A stretch of 63,222 nt of DNA from Bernardetia sp. (GCA_020630575.1 JAHDBD010000027.1:1-63222), one strand, 5' to 3'; shown: positions 35,350-44,692, numbered from the stretch's first letter. Notes: generated by a model not told the origin, from the letters alone. A program made the numbers and translations.

Positions 35350-35466
35350 TTAACCTTGACGCTGCTTAAAGCGAGGGTTTTTCTTGTTGATAACGTAAAC
35401 TTTTCCATTGCGACGTACGATTTTACAATCTACGCTACGCTTTTTTACGGAAGCTCTAACTTTCAT
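35350..35466 (-). CDS. rpmJ: 50S ribosomal protein L36, zinc-free form
   Basis: A 38-residue L36 starting at [20 protein letters not shown]; the frame is open further upstream but those residues are not part of the family. Of the four zinc ligands (three Cys and one His) of classic L36 only one Cys is left, so this is the zinc-independent form usual in Bacteroidota. It ends FKQRQG. Located between infA and rpsM, the normal order. Confidence 0.97.
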   Translation of the reverse strand: MKVRASVKKRSVDCKIVRRNGKVYVINKKNPRFKQRQG

Positions 35467-35582
35467 AGTTTTGAAAATTAATGTGAAAAGTTTATTTATA
35501 TAAAGAAAAAAAAGAACGCCGTTTCTAATTTCTTTTTTAATCAGCAACAATTAAGTAAAGAATCTAAATACGACCTACATTT

Positions 35583-35801
35583 TTATTTGTAGCGATATAC
35601 AATACGGGCTTTAGTCAAATCATACGGCGACATTTCTAACTTTACTTTGTCTCCTGGAAGAATTTTGATATAATTCATACGCATTTTTCCAGAAATATGA
35701 GCAGTTACCTCGTGTCCGTTTTGTAGAGAAACACGAAACATAGCATTTGATAATGCTTCTGATACTGTTCCGTCTTGTTCGATGCTGTCTTGTTTAGCCA
35801 T
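35583..35801 (-). CDS. infA: Translation initiation factor IF-1
   Basis: A 72-residue IF-1, a single S1-like OB fold: [60 protein letters not shown], and a terminal RIVYRYK. Full length. It binds the ribosomal A site during initiation. It is the first gene of this block; secY and map, which often precede it in Bacteroidota, are not next to it here, and a promoter lies about 235 bases upstream. Confidence 0.97.
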   Translation of the reverse strand: MAKQDSIEQDGTVSEALSNAMFRVSLQNGHEVTAHISGKMRMNYIKILPGDKVKLEMSPYDLTKARIVYRYK

Positions 35802-36416
35802 AAAATTAAATTTAGATTTTAGATTTTAATAAGTTTAGAATTTAGATAAAAATAGAATGAAAAATTAATCGTTCAAAACACTTATTTTTATTCTATGTAG
35901 AGGCAGAACAACGCTGTTTAATAGGATAAACTATCAAATAGGGATTATTTTTTCTAAATTCAGAGCTTATTTTAGTTCTTATTTTGTTCTAAAAAGTCTA
36001 AATTTTTGTTATCTACCCGCTTTTTAACGAACTGCAAAGTTAATATTTATTTTTGAATTATACAAAATTTGTATAAATAAATATTTTGTTTAAAGTTCTT
36101 CATTCTTTTTTGAGCTAGAAATACCATACTTGACATAGCTTTTTTATTGAATTTAAGGTGGTATTCTAAAAAGTATGATAAGTTTGGTTTTTGGTGTCGC
36201 TTCTCTAAAACATCAACAACGGTATTTTGGGCAGTTTTTAGTTATATAATTTTGCTATTCTAAAACGCTTTAAAAAAAAATATACTTTGTGTACCACCAA
36301 ATTTTGAACTATCCTAAACAGAACTATCGATTAAAATTATAATAAAATCATCAGTGAAGCCACCAAAAAAGGCGATTAGAGTTTGATTTGTGAATATCAT
36401 AGAGAAATAAATTACA
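35802..36416. other. Intergenic region upstream of infA
   Basis: 615 bases. The part up to about 36066 is the infA leader and promoter. The part from 36100 to 36416 has no coding frame; it holds AATACCATACTTGACA and TGGTATTCTAAAAAGTATG near 36119-36177 and a GTACCACC near 36291, which could be remnants of a small mobile element, but I cannot define ends. Confidence 0.4.
36035..36066 (-). promoter_or_regulatory. Strong promoter of the infA-rplQ operon
   Basis: Minus strand TTTG, 20 bases, TAACTTTG: an exact match to the Bacteroidota -33/-7 consensus. Predicted start near 36028 gives a leader of about 225 bases before infA. Confidence 0.75.
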
Positions 36417-37334
36417 TTATTCTATCCAAATGCTTTTATATTCTGTCTCTAAGCTCTTCACAAGTTTTTTTATAATCGGATGCTGATTTTTAAATATCAT
36501 CAAAGTAGAAGAAGAGAGTTTATAGACACAATGAATAATCTTTCCAATTTGTTCTGATGAAATTTCAACTAAACGAAATGTGTTTTGATGTGCATTTGTA
36601 GTACAAATAGTAATATTTTGATTTGAAAAAACAATTTGAGTAATATCTGTATATTCGATGCTGTACGCACTTTTTGACTCATTAAAATACACTAAAACGG
36701 CATCTTCTTTAAAATGAAGTAATGCCCTTTTTTTATCCAAAAAAGAAAAAAGTTCATAGCCTTCCATTCCTCTAGTATCATATTCTGTAAAAGGAAGTGG
36801 TAAAAATATAGCTCCTAAAGCTATTGCTATCAAAAATATATATCCTGTTGTAGAAAAATCTATTACAAGCCCTAAAATAAGGCAGATAAAGACAACAAAT
36901 CCCATAAGTATATAAAGAGAGTTCTTTTCTAAAACAGGTATAGACAAGCTAAGGTTTAAGTCAATATTTTTTTGAATTTGAGCATCAATACGTAAATTTA
37001 CTTTGATTTTCTTCCAAAAATAGTCATCTAATTTATATCCAAAACACTCAAAACTCTCGTTTTCTGATCCTTTTATAGGAAAAAGTAAGGAGTTTATATC
37101 TTGTAAAACACGAAGTTCTAATGTTTTTTGAATGGGAAAATCAATAAGTGTTTCAGAAGAATCACAATGTTTTCCACCCAAATATTCCCAAGTCTCTTTC
37201 AAGAAAGCTGATTTACATTCATCACAAAAAACAACTTCATTTCCTGCTACAATTAAATCTCCTGTAATTGGATCTTTACGATTTTCATTTAAAAAGTCAA
37301 AATGTTTTTGTCTATGAATTTTGTGAATGTGCAT
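36417..37334 (-). CDS. Membrane protein with N-terminal RING-like zinc finger
   Basis: A 305-residue protein. Residues 1-60 hold His and Cys pairs in a RING/treble-clef-like order: HIHKIHRQKH, DPITGDLIVAGNEVVFCDEC, then GGKHC. Residues about 140-185 are two membrane helices (YILMGFVVFICLILGLVI and YIFLIAIALGAIFLP). The remaining C-terminal part is a soluble alpha/beta domain reminiscent of PH-like membrane-protein tails (SAYSIEYTDITQIVFSNQNI). Prokaryotic RING-like proteins are known in many phyla and their roles are mostly unknown; the assignment here is from cysteine spacing only. Monocistronic, pointing away from the ribosomal operon. Confidence 0.55.
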   Translation of the reverse strand: MHIHKIHRQKHFDFLNENRKDPITGDLIVAGNEVVFCDECKSAFLKETWEYLGGKHCDSSETLIDFPIQKTLELRVLQDINSLLFPIKGSENESFECFGYKLDDYFWKKIKVNLRIDAQIQKNIDLNLSLSIPVLEKNSLYILMGFVVFICLILGLVIDFSTTGYIFLIAIALGAIFLPLPFTEYDTRGMEGYELFSFLDKKRALLHFKEDAVLVYFNESKSAYSIEYTDITQIVFSNQNITICTTNAHQNTFRLVEISSEQIGKIIHCVYKLSSSTLMIFKNQHPIIKKLVKSLETEYKSIWIE

Positions 37335-37373
37335 AAATTGAAAGTGAGAATAGAAAATGTATTCACTTGTTTA

Positions 37374-37416
37374 CGCAAAAATCCTTCTTACTGTTTTGAA
37401 GTAAAAAGGATTTTAA
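37374..37416 (-). terminator. Terminator after the 37432-38661 serine hydrolase
   Basis: Minus strand AAAATCCTT / AAGGATTTTTG with a 19-base loop, followed by a short T-rich stretch. Confidence 0.6.
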
Positions 37417-37431
37417 TAAAATCAATAGATA

Positions 37432-38661
37432 TTATTTTGCAACTTCAAAAGACTTATAAGCTCTTACAATTTCACTCAATACTTCAAAAGCTAACTCCCC
37501 AGCTTCTTCTACATTAGAATTTATCAAAACTATTGAGCCTGATTGTGTACTTGGATCAAATCCGAAAAAAGTAGTTGTTCCAATGTCTCCTCCTGTGTGT
37601 CCGATTCGACCATTTGTAGACCAAAGCCAAAAAACACCATAATTATCTTCTCTCTCAGGCATTTGTTTTGGGATTGTTTCTAGTTTCTTATCAAAGAGAA
37701 GTTGATAGGATTCTTTTGAGAGTAGTAAAGAGGACTGTCCAGTTTTTGCTTTTATCATTTCTTGCATGAAAATTGTCATATCTTCAATAGAAGTGAGTAA
37801 AGCACCATCTGGATAAGTTGCCATTGTGTAAGCAGGAAGAGGAGTTTGTGCATCAAAAAACTGTGTAGAAACTAATTCGGCATTTAATTCTGACTTTTTC
37901 CAAGCTGTATGACTCATTTGCAAAGGCTCAAAAATAACTTGTTTTGAATAGACATCAAAAGGAGTTTGAGTTACAATTTCGATGAGATAAGCAGCTAAAG
38001 CAGAGCCGATATTGCTATAATAATATTCTGTTCCTGTAGGAGCATTTAAAAAATTATCCGAATTATAAAGAGTTCCTGTTGTGGAAAGATAAGACTTCAT
38101 AAAATCCTCCAAAGGTAGCGTATTTCCATCTGTCTTGATTCCTAATTCATTTATCATTAGTTGCGCTCCTTTTGTAGAAATATCTTCCCCTTCCAAAATA
38201 CTGTAATTTTGAAAATAAACAGACTCACTATCTTTGATTCCAGAAGTATGAGTAACTAAATGTTTAATTAAAATAGTTTCGTTTGGAAAATTTGGATTGA
38301 TTACCTCAAAAGGCAAGATAGAATTGATAGGAGTTTCTAAGGTAAAATGTCCATCTTCAATAGCTTTAACAAGTGAAATTCCAATAAATACTTTACTAAT
38401 CGAAGCAATATTCATTGACATTTCATTAGTCAAATCAATATTTTTTTCAATGTTAGCTTTACCATAACTTTTCTGAAAAGCTACTTCACCATTTTTGATA
38501 ACAGCAACTGAAAAACCTCCAAAGTTAGATTTTTCATAGCTTTTTTGAAGAGAAGCGTCTAGTTCTTGAGCAGTATTGATTTGAGGTAAAACTTCTTTTG
38601 AGCAGCTAATAGTAAGAGAAGATAAGAAAATTAACAACAAAGTTTTAAGAGAATCTTTCAT
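37432..38661 (-). CDS. Serine hydrolase / beta-lactamase family lipoprotein
   Basis: A 409-residue lipoprotein (SPII site LTIS-Cys20). Class C beta-lactamase-like fold with the SxxK motif SISK (Ser87, Lys90), YSN in EYYYSNIGSALAAYLIE near residue 206, and the HTGG box GRIGHTGGDIGTTTF near 355. In Bacteroidota such proteins are mostly D-amino-acid peptidases or esterases rather than drug-degrading enzymes. Last gene of a three-gene leftward cluster behind an SRPBCC protein and an AraC regulator (79 bases from the regulator), so it may be under AraC control. Confidence 0.87.
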   Translation of the reverse strand: MKDSLKTLLLIFLSSLTISCSKEVLPQINTAQELDASLQKSYEKSNFGGFSVAVIKNGEVAFQKSYGKANIEKNIDLTNEMSMNIASISKVFIGISLVKAIEDGHFTLETPINSILPFEVINPNFPNETILIKHLVTHTSGIKDSESVYFQNYSILEGEDISTKGAQLMINELGIKTDGNTLPLEDFMKSYLSTTGTLYNSDNFLNAPTGTEYYYSNIGSALAAYLIEIVTQTPFDVYSKQVIFEPLQMSHTAWKKSELNAELVSTQFFDAQTPLPAYTMATYPDGALLTSIEDMTIFMQEMIKAKTGQSSLLLSKESYQLLFDKKLETIPKQMPEREDNYGVFWLWSTNGRIGHTGGDIGTTTFFGFDPSTQSGSIVLINSNVEEAGELAFEVLSEIVRAYKSFEVAK

Positions 38662-38740
38662 AGATGATAGTGTTTTGGTGAGAAAATCTAAAAATTAGAG
38701 TTAAAAAATAATTTTCTCAAATATAAAACACCTCTTTTCC

Positions 38741-39568
38741 TTAATCTTGTAAAATATTGAAGCTCTGTTGATAATTTCTAGGTGTCACACCAACATAGTT
38801 TTTGAAGTAATTTGCAAAATTACTTTGGTCATAAAATCCAGCATCTAAAGCTGTTTCTGTAATAGAATTTCCTTCTTGAAGTAATTGCTTGGTGAGGGAT
38901 ATTCTACTCAAAATAATGTATTGAAAGGGAGTAAGACCAACATGTTTTTTAAAAGCTCTAATAAATTGAAATTTATCTAGTTTTGTCTGATTTGCTAGAG
39001 TTTCCAGACTTATTTTTTGGTCTAAATTAGCAATTAAATACTGCTTTGTGTCATTTAACCAAGTAGGTGTTTGAGCTATATTAGTAGTAAATGTTTTATT
39101 TTTCTTAGCAAATTCAAACTGTCCAATTTCTTGAATAAAGCCTATAAATTCTTTTTCAAAACTATCACCAAAATCATTATTTTTATAAGCTACAATTTTA
39201 TTAGATAATTGACTGAATTTATTAAAAAGAGAAGTATCTGTAATTAGATGTTGTAATAAAAAATCATCATTTACCTCATTTTTTCCTAAAGCAAATTTAA
39301 AAATATCCTTACTAATATATAACGTTTTGATAGAATAATCCAGATTTTGAAAAGCACTATTTTTATGTATTTCTAAAGGATTTGAAATAAGTAACGAGTT
39401 TTGTAAGGCAATTTTATCATTTTCTATAAAAGCTCCTTTTTCTATACTAGAAATACAAAATGTTTCGTGATAGTGCAAAGGAAAATCTTGATTAGAGTTA
39501 TAGGTAGAAAATAATTCTAAATTGTCTAAAGTCTGTAACTTAATTCTTTCAATTTTTGAAATATTCAT
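38741..39568 (-). CDS. AraC family transcriptional regulator
   Basis: A 275-residue regulator. The N-terminal cupin-like sensor starts with FPLHYHETFCISSIEKGAFI (a His-containing ligand-binding barrel). The C-terminal pair of helix-turn-helix motifs is ISLETLANQTKLDKFQFIRA, FKKHVGLTPFQYI, then SITETALDAGFYDQSNFANY, FKNYVGVTPRNYQ. It starts 12 bases after the SRPBCC gene stop, so both are co-transcribed. It probably controls this cluster or the serine hydrolase next to it. Ligand unknown. Confidence 0.9.
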   Translation of the reverse strand: MNISKIERIKLQTLDNLELFSTYNSNQDFPLHYHETFCISSIEKGAFIENDKIALQNSLLISNPLEIHKNSAFQNLDYSIKTLYISKDIFKFALGKNEVNDDFLLQHLITDTSLFNKFSQLSNKIVAYKNNDFGDSFEKEFIGFIQEIGQFEFAKKNKTFTTNIAQTPTWLNDTKQYLIANLDQKISLETLANQTKLDKFQFIRAFKKHVGLTPFQYIILSRISLTKQLLQEGNSITETALDAGFYDQSNFANYFKNYVGVTPRNYQQSFNILQD

Positions 39569-39580
39569 CAGTCAATACGT

Positions 39581-40129
39581 CTAATCATAAATTCTATCAA
39601 CAACCTGCATATTTTGAGGCATACGAGGTTCTATTTTATATAAATTTTCTTGAAGTCCTTTAAAAAAAGCCTTTTCAAAATAACCCACTAAATAAATTGC
39701 AGCAAGTGGCATTCCTTTGAAATAATATTTTCCTCTCCAACGCAAATTACATCCTCTTTTTGTGGGTGTAATTTCTACAATTGCACGCCCTTTTAATGGA
39801 TGTTTGGCAACAGGCTCGTAGACAAAATATTTCCCATAACTTGCCTCTGTAATGTAATAATGATGCACTTTAGCAAAAAGAGGTGTTTTATAAATTGCCA
39901 TTACTTTATTTCCAGCCTCTATTCCTGTTGTTTCTAATTCTTCTAAATGCTGAATCCAAAGTTCGCTTTCTTTTGAGTTTCGAAAGGCTTCTTCTATATA
40001 TGTCCAAAGTACGGTAGGCGAAAAATTGGTCTTGAATGTATAATCAAAACTAATTTCTTTTGGTTTTTTCCACCAATAAGTAAAACCAGCTGCTAATGCA
40101 GCTCCAAGCAAAAGAGTTCTTTTTTTCAT
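39581..40129 (-). CDS. SRPBCC (START-like) family protein
   Basis: A 182-residue protein with a short hydrophobic N-terminus (LLLGAALAAGFTYWW) that may anchor it to the membrane. The rest is a START/SRPBCC ligand-binding fold: FDYTFKTNFSPTVLWTYIEE, VMAIYKTPLFAKVHHYYITE, and RAIVEITPTKRGCNLRWRGK, YYFKG. The long C-terminal helix (AAIYLVGYFEKAFFKGLQEN) closes the cavity. Such proteins bind hydrophobic small molecules or act in cyclase and lipid pathways; the ligand is not predictable. First gene of the SRPBCC-AraC-hydrolase cluster. Confidence 0.75.
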   Translation of the reverse strand: MKKRTLLLGAALAAGFTYWWKKPKEISFDYTFKTNFSPTVLWTYIEEAFRNSKESELWIQHLEELETTGIEAGNKVMAIYKTPLFAKVHHYYITEASYGKYFVYEPVAKHPLKGRAIVEITPTKRGCNLRWRGKYYFKGMPLAAIYLVGYFEKAFFKGLQENLYKIEPRMPQNMQVVDRIYD

Positions 40130-40473
40130 AAAAAGCTATAATCTATATAAGGTATGTAGATGAACAGTTTTATTAAATTAAATACGTTTTTTAGAATAAT
40201 GTTCGAAAAATACTGTTCTCACTTTCAAAATTACTATTTATTTTTAAAACTAGAAGCATTAATATTTGTTAGACAAAAGTTAGTATAAAGTGAGTATATC
40301 TAAATTTAGTTTTTAGACGATATAATTGTTGGCATTTTGAAAAAAAACCAAATAATTTGCTAATTCATTAACAAATAAGTTGTATTATCAATGGTTTTTT
40401 ACAATATTAGCTTAACTTTTAAGAATATATATGACTAAATTAAATTTTTAATACACATCTTACTGCAAAACTT
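40130..40473. other. Divergent intergenic region before the HMG-CoA reductase gene
   Basis: 344 AT-rich bases between the SRPBCC and HMG-CoA reductase genes. It contains a GAACAGTTTT / AAATACTGTTC inverted pair (about 40160-40220) and otherwise nothing I can assign; no clear consensus promoter was found. Confidence 0.35.
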
Positions 40474-42030
40474 ATGCAAATACCAAGCTTGATTCTCAAA
40501 CAACTTTACTCACGAGGAAGTTTAAAAAATACAGACAAAGGAGTACAATTTACTATTAAAAATCGTTTGAGTGATGCCAAATTTAGTGAGCTTGTCAGCG
40601 TTGAAATAAACGGTAAAGAAGTTCCGATGAGTGACATTCAAATCGATATGGGAGACGGAAATATGATTAAGCCTTCTGCCATGGACTCTAGTAGTCCTAT
40701 TGATTTTCCTTTGAGTAAAAGTTTTAATGTGCTGGCTAATATTGACAAACTTCCAGAAGCAAAACATGATATTCAAATCTCATTTGTAGCTAATCCATTT
40801 GGAAAGCTCAAATTCAAAGTACAAGATGCTATTTCAGGTTTTAATGATCAAGAAGTCAAAATTCCTAGAGATAAAAACGATGATTATGCTGAAAGTGCGA
40901 TCAAAAATAGGCAAGAATTTGTCGAACAAGTTACAGGTAAAAAATTAGACCACGTAACAAAATACTCCTTTGACCCACATATTGCAGCAGGAAATTGTGA
41001 GCATTTTGTAGGTGTAGCTCAAATTCCAATTGGTATTGCAGGTCCTATGACAGTAAATGGGGAATATGCAAAAGGTGATTTTTTGATTCCTATGGCAACG
41101 GCTGAAGGAACACTTGTAGCTTCTTATAATCGTGGTATGAAAGTGCTTAACCTTAGTGGTGGAGTTAAGTGTACTGTAATTGGAGATGCTATGCAACGTG
41201 CGCCTGTTTTTGTATTTAAAGATGCTCGTGGGGCTAGAGATTTTGTAGAATGGACAAAGAAAAAAGAAAATTACGATAAGATAACAGAAGAAGCAGAAGC
41301 AACTTCAAGTGTTGCCAAACTTCAAGATATTGATTGTTATTTGGCTAATAAATTTGCTTATCTACGTTTTAATTATAAAACAGGGGATGCAGCAGGTCAA
41401 AATATGGTGGGTCGTGCTACTTTTGCAGCCTGTAGCTGGATTTTGGATAATTATCATGAAGAGAATAAAATAGAACATTTCTTTTTAGAATCCAACTTAG
41501 CAACAGACAAAAAAGCCTCTCAAATCAATGTTATGCGTACTCGTGGTAAGCGTGTAGTTGCAGAATGTACTATTCCTAGAGATGTGCTTATTCAGAATAT
41601 GCGTGTAGAACCAGAATCTTTAGCATTTCACGGACGTGTTTCTAATGTAGGAGCTTTTCTTTCTGGTGCAAACAATAATGGAGCGCATTCTGCTAATGGT
41701 ATTACAGCGATGTTTATTGCGACTGGTCAGGATGTAGCCAATGTTTCAGAATCTTCTGCTGCTATATTTTATTCAGAACTTACTCCTGAAAAAGACCTTT
41801 ATATTTCAATTACAATTCCTTCTCTAATTATTGCTACCTATGGTGGTGGTGTTGGTTTGGCTACTCAAAAAGAATGCCTTGAAATGATGGATTGTTTTGG
41901 TAAAGGTAGAGTAAACAAACTTGCTGAAATTATTGCAGGTGTTGTACTTGCTGGAGAGATTTCTCTTGGTTCGGCTATTTCTTCTTCTGACTGGGTATCT
42001 AGTCATGAACAATATGGTAGAAACAGATAA
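40474..42030 (+). CDS. Hydroxymethylglutaryl-CoA reductase with N-terminal extra domain
   Basis: A 518-residue protein. Residues 150-518 are an HMG-CoA reductase: GVAQIPIGIAGPMTVNGEYA, MATAEGTLVASYNRGMK (catalytic Glu211), NLATDKKASQIN (Lys346), ATGQDVANVSESSA (Asp420), and a C-terminal SSHEQYGRNR with the catalytic His511. All four catalytic residues are kept; the layout is closer to class I. It reduces HMG-CoA to mevalonate, the committed step of the mevalonate pathway, a minority route to isoprenoids in bacteria. Residues 1-135 are a beta-rich extension of unknown role, not the sterol-sensing domain of eukaryotic enzymes. No other mevalonate gene is in this window. Confidence 0.92.
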   Translation: MQIPSLILKQLYSRGSLKNTDKGVQFTIKNRLSDAKFSELVSVEINGKEVPMSDIQIDMGDGNMIKPSAMDSSSPIDFPLSKSFNVLANIDKLPEAKHDIQISFVANPFGKLKFKVQDAISGFNDQEVKIPRDKNDDYAESAIKNRQEFVEQVTGKKLDHVTKYSFDPHIAAGNCEHFVGVAQIPIGIAGPMTVNGEYAKGDFLIPMATAEGTLVASYNRGMKVLNLSGGVKCTVIGDAMQRAPVFVFKDARGARDFVEWTKKKENYDKITEEAEATSSVAKLQDIDCYLANKFAYLRFNYKTGDAAGQNMVGRATFAACSWILDNYHEENKIEHFFLESNLATDKKASQINVMRTRGKRVVAECTIPRDVLIQNMRVEPESLAFHGRVSNVGAFLSGANNNGAHSANGITAMFIATGQDVANVSESSAAIFYSELTPEKDLYISITIPSLIIATYGGGVGLATQKECLEMMDCFGKGRVNKLAEIIAGVVLAGEISLGSAISSSDWVSSHEQYGRNR

Positions 42031-42102
42031 GTAAATAAGGCTAAAAGTTAGATTTGAGAAGTTAGAAATAGACACTTAAATATTTCTTCGAAATACTACC
42101 AT

Positions 42103-42137
42103 AAAAAAAACCTAAGTTTTAAAACTTAGGTTTTTTT
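42103..42137. terminator. Bidirectional terminator between HMG-CoA reductase and ppiD
   Basis: Stem AAAAAACCTAAGTTTT / AAAACTTAGGTTTTTT with T or A runs on each side. Confidence 0.85.
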
Positions 42138-42182
42138 GTTAGACATTATAGTCTCATTGATTTCTCATCAATGATATTCCTA

Positions 42183-44300
42183 TTAATAAAAACTATCAAT
42201 GTTTTCTTCTGTGTCAGTCAATTGTTTGATAGCACGTAGAATTCCATTTGTATTAAATACTTGCTGACGATCTTGAACCAATGGTTCTTTGTATTTAGCA
42301 TAATCTGCTACTTCTCCAGCATTATTGTATTTTTCTACTTTCATTATCACAATACCTGTTTCATCAACAATAGGTTTTGAAGTTTCACCTTCTTTCATTC
42401 CAAATGCCATACCTACTGCTTTTGGTGCAAATCCTACTCCATTAAGAGTAGTTGTGATATAAGTATAATTAGGTTGAGATAATACACGAGCTTGTTCTCC
42501 AAAAGCTGTTGCAATTTCTTCTAATGTACCTGTTTTATCTTTTAATTTAGCCAAAATTTCTTTTTTCTTAGCTTCTTCAATGACTTTACGACGAACTTGC
42601 TCATACACTTTAGAAAGAGGTTGAATTCCTTTTTTAGTACGAGATTTCAATGTCATAACAATATATTGATTATCTACTTCAAATACTTCATTAGAAATAT
42701 CACCTATGCTTGTATTTTCTTCAAATGCCCAACGAATAGCTTGACGGATAGAAGGATCATAGATATTGTTTAAAGAACGAGCATTTTGTTTTACATCATT
42801 TGCTTGCAAACTCAATAAGTTATACTGTTTAGTACGTTCTTCATACTCTGTTATGTTTTTACTTGAAGCCAAATCACCTGCTTGACGATAAAGAGTCTCA
42901 CGAGTAGATTGACTAGGTTCTAACAAACGTCCAACCGAAGCAACTAAGTATTTATTAGTTCTCTTTAAGTCTTTTACATCTATGATATGATAGCCATAAT
43001 TAGTTTCCACTAATTCAGGCAAAATACCAGTTTGAGTAGCTCCAAAAGTAGCATCTTCAAAAGGTTTTACCATTGCATTACGACCAAACCAATCTAGTTC
43101 TCCACCTTTTTCGCTATTAGATTTGTCTTCGCTATATTCTTTTGCTAATGCTGAAAAATTTCCTCCGTTTTTAGCTTGCGCCAATACTTCTTTAGCTTTT
43201 GTTTCGATGGCTAATTTCTCCTCTGGAGATTTTCCTTGAGTACCAAATAAAATGTGATTTGCTTTTACAGAGTCAACTACTTGTCCTACTTCTTTCACAA
43301 CCTTGAACATAGTATATACTCCTTTCACAATAGTAGGCTCACTTACCATTCCTATTGTTACTTCTTCTCCCATTTCCTTTTTGATAGCTTCAGGCAAATT
43401 AGATTTAGAAAGCTCTGCAAAGTTAGTTTCAATTTGTGAGTTGATAGCCACAAAAGAAGTATCGTTTTGTGCTGATGCAAATTTGTTTTTGATATCGCTC
43501 AAATAACGCTTCACTTCCATACTGTCTGCTTTTGATGGAGCAATCGGAATAGCAATATATTCTACTGCAACTGAGGCTGCATCATCATAATCTTCTTTGT
43601 GATTATTGTAATATTCTTGTATTTGGTCTGGTGTAACATTTACTGTTGAGTCTGCAATATTTGCATAAGGAACATACAAAAATTTCAAATCTAATTTTGT
43701 TGTTTCGTCTTCATAACGACGTTTTGCTTCAGCAGTAGTTACATAAACAGATTTGCGAAGTAAGTTTTCATATTTTTCACTTCTACGAGATTCTGGAAGT
43801 TGTTGTTCGAAAACTGCAAACTGTTGTTGTGCTTGTGGTGGCTGATTTTGAAGATTACGGATAAAAGCAATCACTTTATCTTTATCAAAAATACCTGTTT
43901 CTGGGTCAGTAAAAGCTTGTTTGATTTGAGGAGAGATATTATTTCCCTGTACCATATCAATAACTTCTTCTTGAGTTACCATTATACCTAATTTTTCCCA
44001 TTCAGGTTTGAGAGCATATTGTGTAACAAGTTCATTCCAAGTTTGAGTACGAACCATTGGCATCTGTGACTCATTCAGTTTGTTTTGATTAGCAGCTTCC
44101 ATTCTATCACGCATGATTTGAAGCTGGTTATTAAAATCTTGATATTTGATTTCTGTTCCATCAATTTCTCCAATGACTTGATCGCTACCCATTCTACCTG
44201 CGTTACCAATAAGGTCAGTAAGAACGAAGGCTGCAAGTGCGCCCAAAATAACTACGAGAAGTAGTCCTGTGCGTTTCTGAATTGCTGTAATTATAGACAT
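42183..44300 (-). CDS. PpiD-like periplasmic chaperone/peptidyl-prolyl isomerase
   Basis: A 705-residue protein. One N-terminal membrane helix (GLLLVVILGALAAFVLTDLI) anchors a SurA_N-type domain (VIGEIDGTEIKYQDFNNQLQ; NELVTQYALKPEWEKLGIMV). In the middle is a parvulin domain (VDSVKANHILFGTQGKSPEE; FSALAKEYSEDKSNSEKGGE; MVKPFEDATF; VETNYGYHIIDV). A second, degenerate parvulin-like region fills the C-terminal third. It helps newly exported proteins fold at the SecYEG exit, consistent with secDF and the other export genes of the window. A perfect consensus promoter lies 180 bases upstream. Monocistronic. Confidence 0.92.
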   Translation of the reverse strand: MSIITAIQKRTGLLLVVILGALAAFVLTDLIGNAGRMGSDQVIGEIDGTEIKYQDFNNQLQIMRDRMEAANQNKLNESQMPMVRTQTWNELVTQYALKPEWEKLGIMVTQEEVIDMVQGNNISPQIKQAFTDPETGIFDKDKVIAFIRNLQNQPPQAQQQFAVFEQQLPESRRSEKYENLLRKSVYVTTAEAKRRYEDETTKLDLKFLYVPYANIADSTVNVTPDQIQEYYNNHKEDYDDAASVAVEYIAIPIAPSKADSMEVKRYLSDIKNKFASAQNDTSFVAINSQIETNFAELSKSNLPEAIKKEMGEEVTIGMVSEPTIVKGVYTMFKVVKEVGQVVDSVKANHILFGTQGKSPEEKLAIETKAKEVLAQAKNGGNFSALAKEYSEDKSNSEKGGELDWFGRNAMVKPFEDATFGATQTGILPELVETNYGYHIIDVKDLKRTNKYLVASVGRLLEPSQSTRETLYRQAGDLASSKNITEYEERTKQYNLLSLQANDVKQNARSLNNIYDPSIRQAIRWAFEENTSIGDISNEVFEVDNQYIVMTLKSRTKKGIQPLSKVYEQVRRKVIEEAKKKEILAKLKDKTGTLEEIATAFGEQARVLSQPNYTYITTTLNGVGFAPKAVGMAFGMKEGETSKPIVDETGIVIMKVEKYNNAGEVADYAKYKEPLVQDRQQVFNTNGILRAIKQLTDTEENIDSFY

Positions 44301-44692
44301 AATCTATCCGTGTAATTTTTTTTAATAAGGTTAATGTGAAAAGGAAGTTCAAATTTTTAATAGAAATTACTCTTTACTTAAAATAAGTGCTATATCTACT
44401 CAAAATATGTACTGACAAACTTGTGAAACAGACTTCTGTACTTGATTTGATACGACACACTTCACAAAATTTTAGTTTGCAAAGGTAGCCAGTTTTATTA
44501 AAATATCAAATTTGATTTTCCAAAGAAGTTCATTTTTTAAATTTTTATGCAAACTATATATCAACTTATGCGTTAAAAGTCTAAATTTTAGGAATACACA
44601 ATAAGATTTTGAATTCTAGAGAAAGAGAAGACACAAATAATACTATTCAAACCTTTTTTGTATTTTTGCAAAAAAAACAATACTTCAAAATT
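44301..44692. other. Divergent intergenic region between ppiD and the small membrane-protein gene
   Basis: 392 bases. It contains the ppiD promoter (44480-44510) and a possible -7 element TATTTTTG at 44661-44668 facing the rightward gene. The roughly 170-base ppiD leader shows no obvious structure. Confidence 0.45.
44480..44510 (-). promoter_or_regulatory. Promoter of the ppiD-like gene
   Basis: Minus strand TTTG, 19 bases, TACCTTTG: an exact consensus. Predicted start near 44473, leader about 170 bases. Confidence 0.7.

Noticed and set aside
36417..37334. Link of the zinc-finger membrane protein to the ribosomal operon
   Set aside because: It is leftward like the operon, but the strong promoter at 36035-36066 separates them and no shared function is evident.
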